64,000 nt of DNA, taken from positions 16,094 to 80,093 of the forward strand of contig NZ_ATYV01000014.1 of the NCBI RefSeq assembly GCF_000427865.1, given 5' to 3'. Made by a program: the position numbers and the translations under genes. This stretch comes from Corynebacterium sputi DSM 45148. Lineage in GTDB: Bacteria > Actinomycetota > Actinomycetes > Mycobacteriales > Mycobacteriaceae. Positions 37,338 through 46,734 of this stretch are shown here, piece by piece. The notes beneath the pieces are model-generated. The model was given only the letters and a program-made list of their open reading frames with translations, was not told the origin of the DNA and did not search any database. Every line of letters starts with the position of its first letter. Position 1 is the first letter of the stretch.

Positions 37338-38002
37338 ACCCGTCCGCCGTAGAAGATCTTCTTCAGCTCATTCGGCGTGCCACGAAACGCGTTGATATCG
37401 ACCTCGCGGCCGGCGACGGTCCCTCGCGAGCCGAACTGGAGTATGTCAGGGATGCGATTGCCGAGCGGGTAGTCCCAGCCAGGATGGTCGTCGCCACCGT
37501 CAGCCTCGTACAACTGCGCCGGCACGCCGACGTGATTGTGCCCGTAATTGCTGGCCCACAGATAGCCAAGACCGGTCATGGACGGCTCCCCTCCCCTGAT
37601 CTTCCGCCAGTACCAAGCACCGGTATAGATCCCGCAGACTCGGTATCCGCGGCTCAGGAGTTCGGTGCGGGCGAAAGTGATGTCGTTGAGTGTCAGCAGT
37701 TTCTTCCGGAACTTGCCAGTTGATTCCACGTCGATCCACACGCCAAGATCGCGGCGGCCGTTCATCTGGGAGTCAATGACGTCGACTTGCTCGGCGATCG
37801 TCGTTCCCTCGCTCGGCGCCCGCAGATACCAGTACGTAGAAACGGGCAGCCCGCACATCTCTGCGTCATCGAGATGAGACTGGAAGACCCGGTCGACGTA
37901 CGTGCCGTCGCACAGCCGGATGATCACGAATTCCACGCCTTCCGAGCGGGCCTGCACTAGCGACAAGCCGTCCTGGTGCTCGCTGACATCGATGCCGATC
38001 AT
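37334..38002 (-). CDS. GH25-family lysozyme (muramidase), phage endolysin type
   Basis: 222 residues from ATG 38002. GH25 barrel: MIGIDVSEHQDGLSLVQARS (first catalytic Asp), VEFVIIRLCDGTYVD, STYWYLRAPSEG, LGVWIDVES (the DxE motif), VCGIYTGAWYWRKI and LWASNYG, ending RIPDILQFGSRGTVAGREVD. No signal peptide and no cell-wall-binding repeats, as in holin-dependent phage lysins. A strong hairpin lies just upstream of the start, which argues against the longer version from 38077. Lies downstream of the small hydrophobic peptide gene in the same direction. Confidence 0.85.
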   Translation of the reverse strand: MIGIDVSEHQDGLSLVQARSEGVEFVIIRLCDGTYVDRVFQSHLDDAEMCGLPVSTYWYLRAPSEGTTIAEQVDVIDSQMNGRRDLGVWIDVESTGKFRKKLLTLNDITFARTELLSRGYRVCGIYTGAWYWRKIRGGEPSMTGLGYLWASNYGHNHVGVPAQLYEADGGDDHPGWDYPLGNRIPDILQFGSRGTVAGREVDINAFRGTPNELKKIFYGGRV

Positions 38003-38034
38003 CTCTTCAGTGTAGAAGTTCCACCGGACATGAC

Positions 38035-38067
38035 GGACCCCCGACCGGAATATCCGGCCGGGGGTCC
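38035..38067 (-). terminator. Strong hairpin between the small peptide and the lysozyme gene
   Basis: 14-base arms with one G-T mismatch (GGACCCCCGACCGG on the plus strand) around a 5-base loop. No T-run on either side, so it may be a partial terminator, an RNA-stability element or an attenuator between the 22-codon gene and the lysozyme gene (inference). Confidence 0.6.
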
Positions 38068-38094
38068 ACCTACCCAAAATTACTGCGCCTGAGC

Positions 38095-38163
38095 TCAGAG
38101 ACCCCCGAGCAGCAGACTCAAAAGATCACCAACAATAGCAATGAGACCAGCAACAAGACCCAC
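38095..38163 (-). CDS. 22-residue hydrophobic amphipathic peptide
   Basis: GTG 38163 to TGA. It is preceded by AAGGAG with 8 bases spacing, one of the best ribosome binding sites in the window. The peptide begins MGLVAGLIAI and ends LLLGGL. Its small or polar residues (Gly2, Ala5, Gly6, Ala9, Gly12, Asp13, Ser16, Gly20) recur every 3-4 positions, giving one face of an otherwise Leu/Ile/Val helix; net charge is -1. The pattern resembles staphylococcal alpha phenol-soluble modulins (MGIIAGIIK...), small corynebacterial PorA/PorH-like channel peptides, or a minimal holin. Function unknown. Flanked by two lysin genes and followed by a strong hairpin. Confidence 0.6.
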   Translation of the reverse strand: MGLVAGLIAIVGDLLSLLLGGL

Positions 38164-38181
38164 GGAAAAGCTCCTTCTCTT

Positions 38182-38236
38182 ATGCGGTGTTCCTAGGTTT
38201 TCCGGGGAACTGCCTATTAAATTATGGGCACCGCAT
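38182..38236 (-). promoter_or_regulatory. Inverted repeat upstream of the small peptide gene
   Basis: ATGCGGTG and CACCGCAT (perfect 8-base arms) enclose a second pairing, GTTCC with GGAAC, and a CATAAT -10-like box. One arm ends about 4 bases before the AAGGAG-containing leader. It could be an operator around the promoter or a 5' leader fold. Confidence 0.45.
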
Positions 38237-38326
38237 TTCAGGTTTCTTTCGAAATAGCTACTTCGCTGTCACTGATTTCCGGTTCGGTTTTACAACTGCT
38301 CCCGACGCCTTTTCCTCAACCAACGC

Positions 38327-39637
38327 CTACCGCCTACGGTCAGCAGCCTCATGGACCATCCCCACAAAGTCATCCCACGGAAACCCTCCACCACCAGCGA
38401 CAACGCCTGGATACATGTCTCCGTATCCACCCGGATCCCAGTGCGTGGTTCCTCCGAGGCCGGCAGTGAAGTCACCGTGTCCGCAGATCCCAGACACGTT
38501 TGCCCGCAGGTCACCTGCCACCGCTCGGCGGATGTCGATTCCGTACAACAGGCAGTAATGCGCCACGACGTCCGCTGCCTTGGTGAGCTGATCCACGTGC
38601 GAAAACCACTGGTCGCGACTCTGGTGAGCGGTACCGGTCAAACAGATATGGAAAGCAGTGTTATTCCCGCTGGAGGCAACCGACCAGGAGCCGAAGATGT
38701 CATCGTTTTGCCTTACGACGCGCCCAGTCCGATCGATCCCCAGGTGATACGACCCGCGAGCACCCATCGGGTCGGTGACCTCCCGGTTGTACTCAGCAAG
38801 CCTGTCCGCGGTCCAGGCGGGCCCGGCCGGATTGTTCACTGCCGATTCGTCGGTGTGCAGACACACCCACAGCCGTCGTTCATTACGAACGCCCGTGTCC
38901 CGGCTTGTCAAAAGGTCTCGGTCAGCGAGGAACTGCTCGGTTGAAAAAATTAAGTTCATCGGTGGTGGCTCCACCGGGGTTTCGGTGCCAGGCTCCACAC
39001 CTGGTGGGCTCTGACCCCACCAGGGGTGTCGCACTGCATTGACATCAACCAGCACTCCCGACGGCCCCGGAACATTGTGCCGATACTGCAACAACACCGC
39101 CCGCGAATGAACGACACCGCCGGACCATGCAGTCGTCTGCCACATCAGGTGATGGTTCGGGCCAGCAGGGCCGATCACTCCGTCCTCGCGGGCCCAGTCA
39201 CATGCTCGCGAGTGTCCGTAGATCCCGACCCGCTCGACTCCAAGAACGTCAACGCAGCCTCGGAAATAATGCACCGCGGTGTTGTTCCACTGATCCAGGG
39301 AAATGTCGAAGTCAACGGCGAAGAACACTGGCAATGCTCCAAGGTCAAGATCTGCCAGGGTGTTGTCGGCGGCGCGGGCGTCTTGAAGTCCACCTTCATA
39401 GCCGCGCATGACGTCCGACTCCCCCACCGACCCTGCACCGAACTGCCAGCAGGCAGCGATACCGAGACCATGGACCTGTAGGTCATGGACCTCGGCTCTG
39501 CGGAGGGGTTTTCCGGTCATCCAGCCTTCGGCGCCCGGTCGAGTCGGGCTGAGGTAACGGATGACTCCAATGAATCCGTCCGCGGCGATGTCGGCGGCGC
39601 GCGGCGGACCGGATGCGTAGTCGAGAATTTCAGCCAT
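38327..39637 (-). CDS. Bimodular phage-type endolysin: DUF1906 glycosidase-like plus Amidase_2
   Basis: 436 residues from ATG 39637. Residues about 1-205 form a DUF1906 (Rv2525c-like) domain: MAEILDYASGPPRAADIAAD, GVIRYLSPTRPGAEG, LPVFFAVDFDISLDQWN, GIYGHSRACDWARED, MWQTTAWSGG, DVNAVRHPWWGQ. After a Pro-rich linker (about 205-225), a PGRP/Amidase_2 domain follows with LWVCLHTDESA (Zn His), YHLGIDRTGRVVR, FHICLTG and ICGHGDFTAGLGGTTHWDPGG (His/Asp Zn ligands). Such fusions are known as mycobacteriophage LysA types. No signal peptide. No phage structural genes are nearby, so it is a domesticated or relict lysin. No clear Shine-Dalgarno for the chosen start. Confidence 0.83.
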   Translation of the reverse strand: MAEILDYASGPPRAADIAADGFIGVIRYLSPTRPGAEGWMTGKPLRRAEVHDLQVHGLGIAACWQFGAGSVGESDVMRGYEGGLQDARAADNTLADLDLGALPVFFAVDFDISLDQWNNTAVHYFRGCVDVLGVERVGIYGHSRACDWAREDGVIGPAGPNHHLMWQTTAWSGGVVHSRAVLLQYRHNVPGPSGVLVDVNAVRHPWWGQSPPGVEPGTETPVEPPPMNLIFSTEQFLADRDLLTSRDTGVRNERRLWVCLHTDESAVNNPAGPAWTADRLAEYNREVTDPMGARGSYHLGIDRTGRVVRQNDDIFGSWSVASSGNNTAFHICLTGTAHQSRDQWFSHVDQLTKAADVVAHYCLLYGIDIRRAVAGDLRANVSGICGHGDFTAGLGGTTHWDPGGYGDMYPGVVAGGGGFPWDDFVGMVHEAADRRR

Positions 39638-39784
39638 TCTCCATTGTGTCCCAGGGCACAGCATTTATGCCACGAAGGGGTTCTGGAACTAGAGATCAGC
39701 TAGCCCCCTGACACCGCAGGATTTCTCACGAGACTGCTATCCACCGGAATCACTGTGATTGCGGTAGCTCCAAGAGGTGCCTTC

Positions 39785-39820
39785 GCAGCGCGTTGTCACC
39801 TATAGGTGACAACGCGCTGC
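39785..39820. terminator. Perfect 36-bp palindrome downstream of metH
   Basis: Two 18-base arms (GCAGCGCGTTGTCACCTA and its exact complement) with no mismatch, 34 bases after the metH stop. A very stable hairpin in RNA from either strand. No T-run follows on the metH side, so a terminator role is likely but not certain; a protein-binding or resolution site is an alternative. Confidence 0.7.
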
Positions 39821-39853
39821 AGAGACTCCTCCTACTCTGCGCCCGAGCCGAAT

Positions 39854-42800
39854 CTAGACGTTAAAGTACTTCGCCTCCGGGTGGTACAGCACGAACGCGT
39901 CCGTGGACTGCTCCGGGTGCAGCTGCAGCTCCTCAGAGAGCTCCACACCGATGCGCTCAGGCTGCAGCAGCTTGACCATGTCGATGCGCGACTCCAGGTC
40001 CGGGCAGGAGCCATAGCCGAAGGAGTAACGGGCACCGCGGTACTTCAGGTCGAAGAAGTCTTCGGTGTTGTCAGAGTCTTCGTCGCCGGCGCTGCGGCCG
40101 TCAGACAGGGCAAGCTCAGAGCGAACTCGCGAGTGCCAGTACTCCGCGAGAGCCTCGGTCAGCTGCACGCCGACACCGTGGATCTCGAGGTACTCGCGGT
40201 ACTCATCCTTGGCGAAGAGATCATTGGCCACATCCGCGATCGGCTGGCCCATGGTGACCAGCTGGAACGGGAAGACATCGGTCTGGCCCTTCTCGATCGC
40301 CACCTCACGGGAACGGACGAAGTCCGAAATGCACAGGAAACGGCCGCGCTGCTGACGCGGGAAGTCGAAGGAGACCACCGGTTCTGCGGACGGATCCGGC
40401 TGCTCACCCTCAGCTGGCAGCGGCAGAATGTGGACGGTGTCACCTTCAGAGACAGCCGGGAAGTACCCGTAGACCACAGCGGCGTGCTGCAAAACGCCGG
40501 CGGTCGACAGTCGGTCCAACCAGGACCGCAGGCGCGGACGGCCTTCGGTCTCAACGAGGTCCTCGTAAGACGGGCCATCAGCGCCGCGAGTTCCGCGCAG
40601 TCCCCACTGGCCCATGAAGAGCGCACGCTCATCCAGGCAGGTCAGGTAATCGTTCAGGGACACGCCCTTGATGGTGCGGGTGCCCCAGAAGGGAGGGGTG
40701 GCGACGGGGACGTCGACGGCGACGTCGGAACGCTCCGGCACGATGACCGGTTCCTTCTCTGCCTCGCGCTTGGCAGCGATGCGCTGGGACCGCTCGCGGC
40801 GGGCCTTGCGCTCTTCGCGCTTTTTGGCGGCCTTTTCCGCTTCTTCGGCGTCAATTCCCGAGGTGTCACCACGCTTGAGAGCCATGATCTCGTCCATCAG
40901 TCGCAGGCCTTCGAAGGCGTCGCGGGCGTAGTGAACGTCGCCCTGGTAGACCTCGTCGAGGTCGTCCTCGACGTAGCTTCGAGTCAGCGCCGCGCCACCG
41001 AGGATCACCGGATACTGGGAGTCGCCGGAGGAGTTCATCTCCTCCAGGTTTTCCTTCATGATGACGGTGGACTTCACCAGCAGGCCGGACATGCCGATGA
41101 CATCAGCATTGTTGTCGTGGGCAGCGGTGAGGATGTTGGCGATCGGCTGCTTGATGCCGATGTTGACGGTCTCGTAGCCGTTGTTAGACATGATGATGTC
41201 CACGAGGTTCTTGCCGATGTCGTGCACGTCGCCCTTGACCGTCGCCAGGACGATCTTGCCCTTGGACCCGGTGGAGTCCTCGGCGTCCATGAACTGCTCC
41301 AGGTACGCCACGGCGGTCTTCATCGTCTCTGCGGACTGCAGAACGAACGGCAGCTGCATCTGGCCGGAGCCGAATAGTTCGCCGACAGTCTTCATACCGT
41401 TGAGCAGATCTTCGTTAATGATCTGGATCGGGGCCTTCTCCTGCATGCCGGCGTCGAGGTCCGCCTCCAGCCCCTTGCGCTCACCATCGATGATGCGCTG
41501 AGCCAGGCGCTCGAACAGCGGCATCGCGGCGAGTGCTTCAGCGCGGGCGTCCTTGGCGTCAGCGGCAGAGACTCCTTCGAAGAGTTCCATGAAGACCTGC
41601 AGCGGGTCGTAGTCCTCGCGGCGACGGTCGTAGACCATGTCGAGAGCAACCTCACGCTGCTTGTCCTCAATTTTGTTCATCGGCAGGATCTTGGAGCTAT
41701 GCGCGATCGCCGTGTCCAGGCCAACCTGCACACACTCATGCAGGAACACCGAGTTGAGCACCTGTCGGGCAGCCGGGTTCAGGCCGAAGGAAATATTGGA
41801 TAGGCCCAGGGTGGTGTGAACCTCCGGGTGCCGCTTCTTCAGCTCGCGGATGGCTTCGATGGTTTCGATGCCATCGCGGCGGGTCTCTTCCTGGCCGGTA
41901 GAGATCGGGAACGTCAGCGTATCGACGATGATGTCCTTCTCCTGCAGCCCCCACGTACCGGTGATGTCCTCAATGAGACGCTCAGCGATAGCGACCTTTT
42001 TATCTGCGGTTCGCGCCTGGCCTTCTTCGTCGATGGTCAGAGCAACAACTGCCGCGCCGTGGTCCTTCACCAGGCGCATGATGCGCTGATAGCGCGAGTC
42101 TGGGCCATCACCGTCCTCAAAGTTGACGGAGTTGACCGCGCAGCGGCCGCCGAAGTGCTCCAGTCCCGCTTCGATAACTCCAGGCTCGGTGGAGTCGATC
42201 ATCACCGGCAGCGTCGAGGAGGTCGCGATCGCAGCGGCGAGCTTTTTCATGTCTTCCCGGCCATCACGGCCGACGTAGTCAATGCACAGATCGATCATCT
42301 GTGCGCCGTCGACAGTTTGCTGGCGAGCAATATCGAGGCATTTCTCAATATTGCCTTCCAGCATTGCCTCACGAAATGCCTTCGATCCATTGGCGTTGGT
42401 GCGCTCACCAATCATCGTGATGCCAGTGTCCTGAGTCAGCGGCATCGTGGTGTAGATCGAAGAAACGTCGTCAGTGCGGTTGGGGTTTCGCTCAGCGCGA
42501 ACCGCAGGCTTCCCGACGATCGCATCGCGCACCGCCGAAATATGCTCCGGCGTCGTACCGCAGCAACCGCCAACCATGGACAGTCCGTAGTTCTCTACGA
42601 AACCGACCAGAGCGGTCGCCAGATCCTCTGCGCCCAGCGGGTACTCCGCGCCGTTCTTACCAAGCACCGGCAGACCTGCATTCGGCATCACCGAGATCGG
42701 GATTTTCGCGTTCTGCGAGAGGTAACGCAGGTGCTCGGACATTTCATCCGGGCCGGTGGCACAGTTCAAGCCGATCATGTCGATGCCCAGCGGCTCCAGC

Positions 42801-43450
42801 GCGGTCAGCGCGGCGCCGATCTCTGATCCCATGAGCATGGTGCCGGTGGTCTCCACGGTGACGTGGACGATGATCGGGATGTGCTTGTCGAGCTGCTGCA
42901 TCGACGCCTGCACACCGAGCACCGCAGACTTGACCTGCAGCAGGTCCTGGCAGGTCTCGATGAGAAATGCGTCGGCGCCGCCGTCGAGCATGCCGAGGCC
43001 ACATTCGGTGTAGGCGTCGCGAAGCACGTCGTAGGGCGCGTGGCCCAGGGACGGCAGCTTGGTGCCCGGCCCAATTGAACCCAGGACGAAGCGGCGCATG
43101 CCGTCGCGGCCTGGCCCCATCTCATCGGCAACGTCACGGGCAATCTTTGTGCCGCGGTACGCCAGGTCGCGGATCCGGTCCTGAATGTCGTAATCAGCCA
43201 GGTTCGGCAGGTTACAACCGAAGGTGTTGGTCTCGACCATATCGGCGCCGGCTTCGAAGTAGGCGCGGTGAATGTGCTCGAGGACGTCGGGACGCGTGTC
43301 GTTGAGAATCTCATTACAACCCTCAAGCCCAAGGAAGTCCGCGTCCACGTCGAGATCGAAAGACTGGAGCTGGGTTCCCATGGCGCCGTCGCCGATCAGA
43401 ACTCGTTCTGACAGGGATTTCAGCAGCGGGGATTCTTGGGTGGCAGACAT
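39854..43450 (-). CDS. metH: Cobalamin-dependent methionine synthase
   Basis: 1198 residues, all four modules present. The homocysteine domain (GDGAMGTQLQSF; Zn cysteines in GGCCGTTPEH near 295) is followed by the pterin/methyl-THF domain (MTMIGERTNANGSKAFREAM; MIDSTEPGVIEAGLEHFGG), then the B12 domain with DVHDIGKN near residue 742 (the cobalt-ligating His) and MSGLLVKSTVIMKENLEEM. The C-terminal SAM-reactivation domain follows (GYGSCPDLESRIDMVKLLQP). A charged Lys/Arg/Glu linker lies near residue 880. Only 43 bases separate it from mshC, with no riboswitch. Its cofactor need matches the cob genes at the left. Confidence 0.96.
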   Translation of the reverse strand: MSATQESPLLKSLSERVLIGDGAMGTQLQSFDLDVDADFLGLEGCNEILNDTRPDVLEHIHRAYFEAGADMVETNTFGCNLPNLADYDIQDRIRDLAYRGTKIARDVADEMGPGRDGMRRFVLGSIGPGTKLPSLGHAPYDVLRDAYTECGLGMLDGGADAFLIETCQDLLQVKSAVLGVQASMQQLDKHIPIIVHVTVETTGTMLMGSEIGAALTALEPLGIDMIGLNCATGPDEMSEHLRYLSQNAKIPISVMPNAGLPVLGKNGAEYPLGAEDLATALVGFVENYGLSMVGGCCGTTPEHISAVRDAIVGKPAVRAERNPNRTDDVSSIYTTMPLTQDTGITMIGERTNANGSKAFREAMLEGNIEKCLDIARQQTVDGAQMIDLCIDYVGRDGREDMKKLAAAIATSSTLPVMIDSTEPGVIEAGLEHFGGRCAVNSVNFEDGDGPDSRYQRIMRLVKDHGAAVVALTIDEEGQARTADKKVAIAERLIEDITGTWGLQEKDIIVDTLTFPISTGQEETRRDGIETIEAIRELKKRHPEVHTTLGLSNISFGLNPAARQVLNSVFLHECVQVGLDTAIAHSSKILPMNKIEDKQREVALDMVYDRRREDYDPLQVFMELFEGVSAADAKDARAEALAAMPLFERLAQRIIDGERKGLEADLDAGMQEKAPIQIINEDLLNGMKTVGELFGSGQMQLPFVLQSAETMKTAVAYLEQFMDAEDSTGSKGKIVLATVKGDVHDIGKNLVDIIMSNNGYETVNIGIKQPIANILTAAHDNNADVIGMSGLLVKSTVIMKENLEEMNSSGDSQYPVILGGAALTRSYVEDDLDEVYQGDVHYARDAFEGLRLMDEIMALKRGDTSGIDAEEAEKAAKKREERKARRERSQRIAAKREAEKEPVIVPERSDVAVDVPVATPPFWGTRTIKGVSLNDYLTCLDERALFMGQWGLRGTRGADGPSYEDLVETEGRPRLRSWLDRLSTAGVLQHAAVVYGYFPAVSEGDTVHILPLPAEGEQPDPSAEPVVSFDFPRQQRGRFLCISDFVRSREVAIEKGQTDVFPFQLVTMGQPIADVANDLFAKDEYREYLEIHGVGVQLTEALAEYWHSRVRSELALSDGRSAGDEDSDNTEDFFDLKYRGARYSFGYGSCPDLESRIDMVKLLQPERIGVELSEELQLHPEQSTDAFVLYHPEAKYFNV
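42508..42518 (-). repeat. 11-mer CGTCGGGAAGC, copy 10
   Basis: Exact copy in metH, in its coding sense, read as Val-Gly-Lys in AIVGKPAV. Confidence 0.8.
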
Positions 43451-43493
43451 AAGTAGACAGCTTAGTCCTTATATCTGTCACCCCTAAACCGGG

Positions 43494-44723
43494 TTACAAC
43501 TTCACGCCCAGCAGGCCGTCGAGCGCGGTCTTCACCAGCTCAGAATCTTCTGCGGTGCCGCCCGGCGCGCCTGCTGCCCACTCGTCAATCGCGGCGAGGG
43601 CACCAGCGGTGTCAAGGTCGTTAGAAAGTGCTTCACGCAGCTTCCCGACGGCCTCAGCCCCACCCTTCCTCTGCTCCTCAACCGCATCCCGCCAGGAGTC
43701 CAGACGAATCTGCGCTCCTTCCAGCACAGCGTCGGACCAGTCACGGTCGCTGCGGTAGTGCGAGGCAAAAACGCCAAGACGAATCGCCGACGGGTCGACA
43801 CCAGCCTCTGAGAGCTTGGAGACGAACACCAAGTTGCCCAGAGACTTGGACATCTTCACCCCGTCTAGGCCGATCATGCCGGCGTGGGAGTAGTGCGAGG
43901 CCATCCGCGGGTGGTTGTGAGCGGCCTCAGCGTGGGCTGCAGAGAACTCGTGGTGCGGGAAGGCAAGGTCGCTACCACCGCCCTGGATATCGAAAGGAAC
44001 GCCAAGGCGGTTCGCCGCGATGGCCGAGCACTCGATGTGCCAGCCGGGTCGACCTTCGCCGAAGGGTGCGTCCCAGGACGGCTCGCCGTCACGGCGGGCG
44101 CGCCACAGCAGTGCGTCGAGGGGGTTCTCCTTCCCCGGGCGCTCCGGGTCGCCGCCTCGTTCGGCGAAGGCTTCTGCCATTTCCTCATCGGTGTAGTTGG
44201 ACTCGTAGCCAAAGTGTCCGGTGGCACTGGTGCGGAAGTAGATGTCCGGGTACTGGTCGCCATTGATTTGGTACGCCGATCCATTGTCCAGGAGGGTCTG
44301 GACCATCTCGATAACCTCATCGACCGAGTCGATCACGCCGATGTAGTCCCGCGGCGGGATCACGGAGAGGACTTCCATGTCGGACCGGAACAGGTCCACC
44401 TGGGAATCGCCGAGTTCTTTCCAATCGACGCCATCTCGCTCAGCGCGCTCAAACAGCGGATCATCCACATCGGTGACGTTCTGGACGTAATGCACCGGGT
44501 ACCCGTTGTCGATGAGCACCCGCTGCACCAGATCGAAGGTGAGATAGGTAGCCGCGTGGCCCAGGTGCGTCGAGTCGTACGGAGTAATGCCGCAGACGTA
44601 CAAGGTGGCGGTCTGACCCGCCGGGGTCACCTGCCGAATGTTCTGATCAGCGGTGTCATAGAGAGACAGAGGTACCGCACTCCCGGGTACGGCGGGAACG
44701 GTGGGCTGCGGCCAGGATTTCAT
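43494..44723 (-). CDS. mshC: L-cysteine:1D-myo-inositol 2-amino-2-deoxy-alpha-D-glucopyranoside ligase
   Basis: Mycothiol biosynthesis: ATP-dependent coupling of cysteine to GlcN-Ins. A CysRS paralogue of 409 residues lacking the anticodon domain. [20 protein letters not shown] holds the Zn-binding Cys and HIGH-like [18 protein letters not shown] and [18 protein letters not shown] give the other Zn ligands; KMSKSLGN is the ATP loop. ATG 44723 agrees with the family N-terminus ([13 protein letters not shown]); an upstream start adds 12 unconserved residues. Upstream neighbour is uppP, as in many actinobacteria. Confidence 0.95.
   Translation of the reverse strand: MKSWPQPTVPAVPGSAVPLSLYDTADQNIRQVTPAGQTATLYVCGITPYDSTHLGHAATYLTFDLVQRVLIDNGYPVHYVQNVTDVDDPLFERAERDGVDWKELGDSQVDLFRSDMEVLSVIPPRDYIGVIDSVDEVIEMVQTLLDNGSAYQINGDQYPDIYFRTSATGHFGYESNYTDEEMAEAFAERGGDPERPGKENPLDALLWRARRDGEPSWDAPFGEGRPGWHIECSAIAANRLGVPFDIQGGGSDLAFPHHEFSAAHAEAAHNHPRMASHYSHAGMIGLDGVKMSKSLGNLVFVSKLSEAGVDPSAIRLGVFASHYRSDRDWSDAVLEGAQIRLDSWRDAVEEQRKGGAEAVGKLREALSNDLDTAGALAAIDEWAAGAPGGTAEDSELVKTALDGLLGVKL
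43640..43650 (-). repeat. 11-mer CGTCGGGAAGC, copy 11
   Basis: Exact copy in mshC, coding sense, read as Val-Gly-Lys in [10 protein letters not shown]. Confidence 0.8.
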
Positions 44724-44847
44724 GCGGATTACCGTACCGCACCCCCAGGATCCCACCACTCTGGTGTGTGACCTGCCATAACGAGGCGTTGCTGATACGC
44801 CAACGACTTCGACGTATCGGCCCTTATGCCGAGCAGGGATTGCTGGG

Positions 44848-45675
44848 TTAACCGGCTGACATCACACCGAATCCGAGCAATGCCATCACCAGCAGGCCAA
44901 CCGGGATTCGGTAGGCGGCGAACCACGCGAAGGAGTGGTTCGCGACGAACTTCAGCAACCAGGCAATCGCGGCGTAGCCCACCACAAACGCCACAACGGT
45001 ACCCACCAGAAGCTGGAGGCCGGAAGCGGCCTGTCCGGCGCTGGGGTCGAAGGCGTCGGGAAGCGAAAAGAGACCTGAGGCCAGCACTGCGGGAATCGCC
45101 AGCAGGAACGAGAACCGCGTGGCAACCTCACGGTCAAGGTTGAGGAATAGACCAGCGGAGATGGTTCCTCCAGAGCGGGAGACACCTGGGATCAGCGCGA
45201 GACACTGCGCAAAGCCCATGACGATCGCATCCTTCATCGTCAGCTCTTCGAAACTTCGGTCCTTCTTGCCCCACTTCTCGGCGGCAATGAAGACGAAGGA
45301 GAACAGCACCAGCACGGTGGCGGTGATCCACAAGTTGCGCAGACCTTCGCGGATGTAGTCCTTGCCGAAGAACCCGATGATCGCGATGGGCAACGTACCC
45401 ACAATGACCATCCAGCCCATCTTGTAGTCAAAGTCCCGGGCATCCTTATTGAAAAGGCCTCGCAACCATCCAGTGGCTATGCGCCAGATGTCTTTGGCGA
45501 AGAACACCAAGACCGCAGCCTCGGTTCCAAGCTGGATCACGGCAGTGAAGGACGCACCGGCGTCCTGGCCCCAAAACAGCTCCGAGACAATCCGCAGATG
45601 CCCGGAGGAGCTGATGGGGAGAAATTCAGTAAGACCCTGCACGATCGATAGCACGATCGTCTGGGTCCAGGTCAT
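44848..45675 (-). CDS. uppP: Undecaprenyl-diphosphatase UppP (BacA)
   Basis: Integral membrane enzyme that recycles undecaprenyl pyrophosphate to the lipid carrier phosphate for peptidoglycan synthesis. About 275 residues and seven to eight TM segments. Signatures: [16 protein letters not shown] (with the conserved Glu and SSSGH), [16 protein letters not shown], and [20 protein letters not shown] (the SRSG active-site loop). ATG 45675 follows a GTG alternative 12 bases upstream. Confidence 0.94.
   Translation of the reverse strand: MTWTQTIVLSIVQGLTEFLPISSSGHLRIVSELFWGQDAGASFTAVIQLGTEAAVLVFFAKDIWRIATGWLRGLFNKDARDFDYKMGWMVIVGTLPIAIIGFFGKDYIREGLRNLWITATVLVLFSFVFIAAEKWGKKDRSFEELTMKDAIVMGFAQCLALIPGVSRSGGTISAGLFLNLDREVATRFSFLLAIPAVLASGLFSLPDAFDPSAGQAASGLQLLVGTVVAFVVGYAAIAWLLKFVANHSFAWFAAYRIPVGLLVMALLGFGVMSAG
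45054..45064 (+). repeat. 11-mer CGTCGGGAAGC, copy 12
   Basis: Exact copy antisense to uppP; the gene reads it as Leu-Pro-Asp in FSLPDAFDP, between two membrane helices. Confidence 0.8.
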
Positions 45676-45762
45676 GGACTCATTCACTCGATGAACGCTA
45701 CTCCGAACCCCCGTGACCCGCACCTTCCCACTATGTGGTAGGCGCCACGTACTATCGGGCAG

Positions 45763-46698
45763 GTGCGAATGAGGATTCTTGGTGAGAGTGGACTGCGTGT
45801 GTCCGCGTTCGGCGTCGGAACATCGACCTGGGGGTCCGGTACCACCGCCGACGAGGCCACCTTGATCCTGCGGGACTTCATCACAGCCGGGGGAAATCTG
45901 GTGGACGCCTCACCGGTCCTCGGCGACGAAACAGCCTCAGAGATCCTCGGAAACATCATGCAGCGCAACCGAATGCGCGACGATCTGGTGCTATCTGCAG
46001 CCTCAGGTGTGAACCCTGACCGGCCCGTGGGCCGACGGGTGGACTGCTCGCGCCGGGCGATGCTGCGTGAACTCGACGAACTGCTCGGGCGGCTACAGGT
46101 GGACTACTTGGACCTGTGGAGCCCGGGATACTGGGATGCCTCAACTCCCCCGGAGGAGGTCTCCGACACTTTGGAGTACGCGGTGCGCTCAGGACGAGTG
46201 CGCTACGTGGGGCTGCGTGGCTACAGCGGATGGCAGGTCGCGGTGACCCATGCCTCCGCCGAGCGGATCGCCCCGATCTCCGCGCAGCACGAGTACTCAC
46301 TTCTTCAGCGCGGTCCAGAGCAGGAGATTCTGCCGGCCTGTGAGCATCTGCGGATGGGGTTCATTGCCGGGGCGTCGTTGGCGCAGGGAGTGCTCACCGG
46401 TAAGTACCGGACTGAAATCCCCACGGATTCACGTGGTGCGTCCGAGCACGCCGACGCTGAGGTGCAGGCCTACCTGGATACTCACGGCGTGACCGTCGTC
46501 GGAGCGCTCTGTACCGCTGCCGAAGGATTGGGAGTCGAACCGCCCGTCGCGGCCCTTGCGTGGGTGCGCGATCGCCCCGGTGTGACCTCAGCACTCATCG
46601 GCGCGCGCAGCCGCGATCAGTTCCGCGAACTTCTCATTGCCGATCAGGTCGTGCTGCCGAAAGCGATCTGCGACGCACTCGACGACGTCTCCCTGTAA
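45763..46698 (+). CDS. Aldo/keto reductase
   Basis: NADPH-dependent TIM-barrel oxidoreductase of 311 residues. [20 protein letters not shown] at the N-terminus, [20 protein letters not shown] (the usual catalytic Tyr of DxxxxY is replaced by Leu or lies out of register), [34 protein letters not shown] and [19 protein letters not shown] (cofactor loop). The changed active-site region means activity is uncertain. GTG 45763 or ATG 45769 are equally possible starts. Divergent from uppP. Confidence 0.82.
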   Translation: MRMRILGESGLRVSAFGVGTSTWGSGTTADEATLILRDFITAGGNLVDASPVLGDETASEILGNIMQRNRMRDDLVLSAASGVNPDRPVGRRVDCSRRAMLRELDELLGRLQVDYLDLWSPGYWDASTPPEEVSDTLEYAVRSGRVRYVGLRGYSGWQVAVTHASAERIAPISAQHEYSLLQRGPEQEILPACEHLRMGFIAGASLAQGVLTGKYRTEIPTDSRGASEHADAEVQAYLDTHGVTVVGALCTAAEGLGVEPPVAALAWVRDRPGVTSALIGARSRDQFRELLIADQVVLPKAICDALDDVSL

Positions 46699-46734
46699 CG
46701 GCTCTCCACCGAGCGGGTGGTACCGTCATTGACC

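Noticed and set aside
37334..39637. Calling a prophage
   Set aside because: Two lysins and a peptide but no integrase, capsid, tail or terminase genes, and core genes on both sides.
39806..41377. 523-codon open frame on the plus strand, antisense to metH
   Set aside because: Low-complexity Val/Leu/Asp/Arg-rich translation with no motif; it mirrors metH codons, a usual effect of high GC.
43451..43493. Cobalamin or SAM riboswitch upstream of metH
   Set aside because: Only 43 bases between mshC and metH, without B12-box or SAM-box elements.
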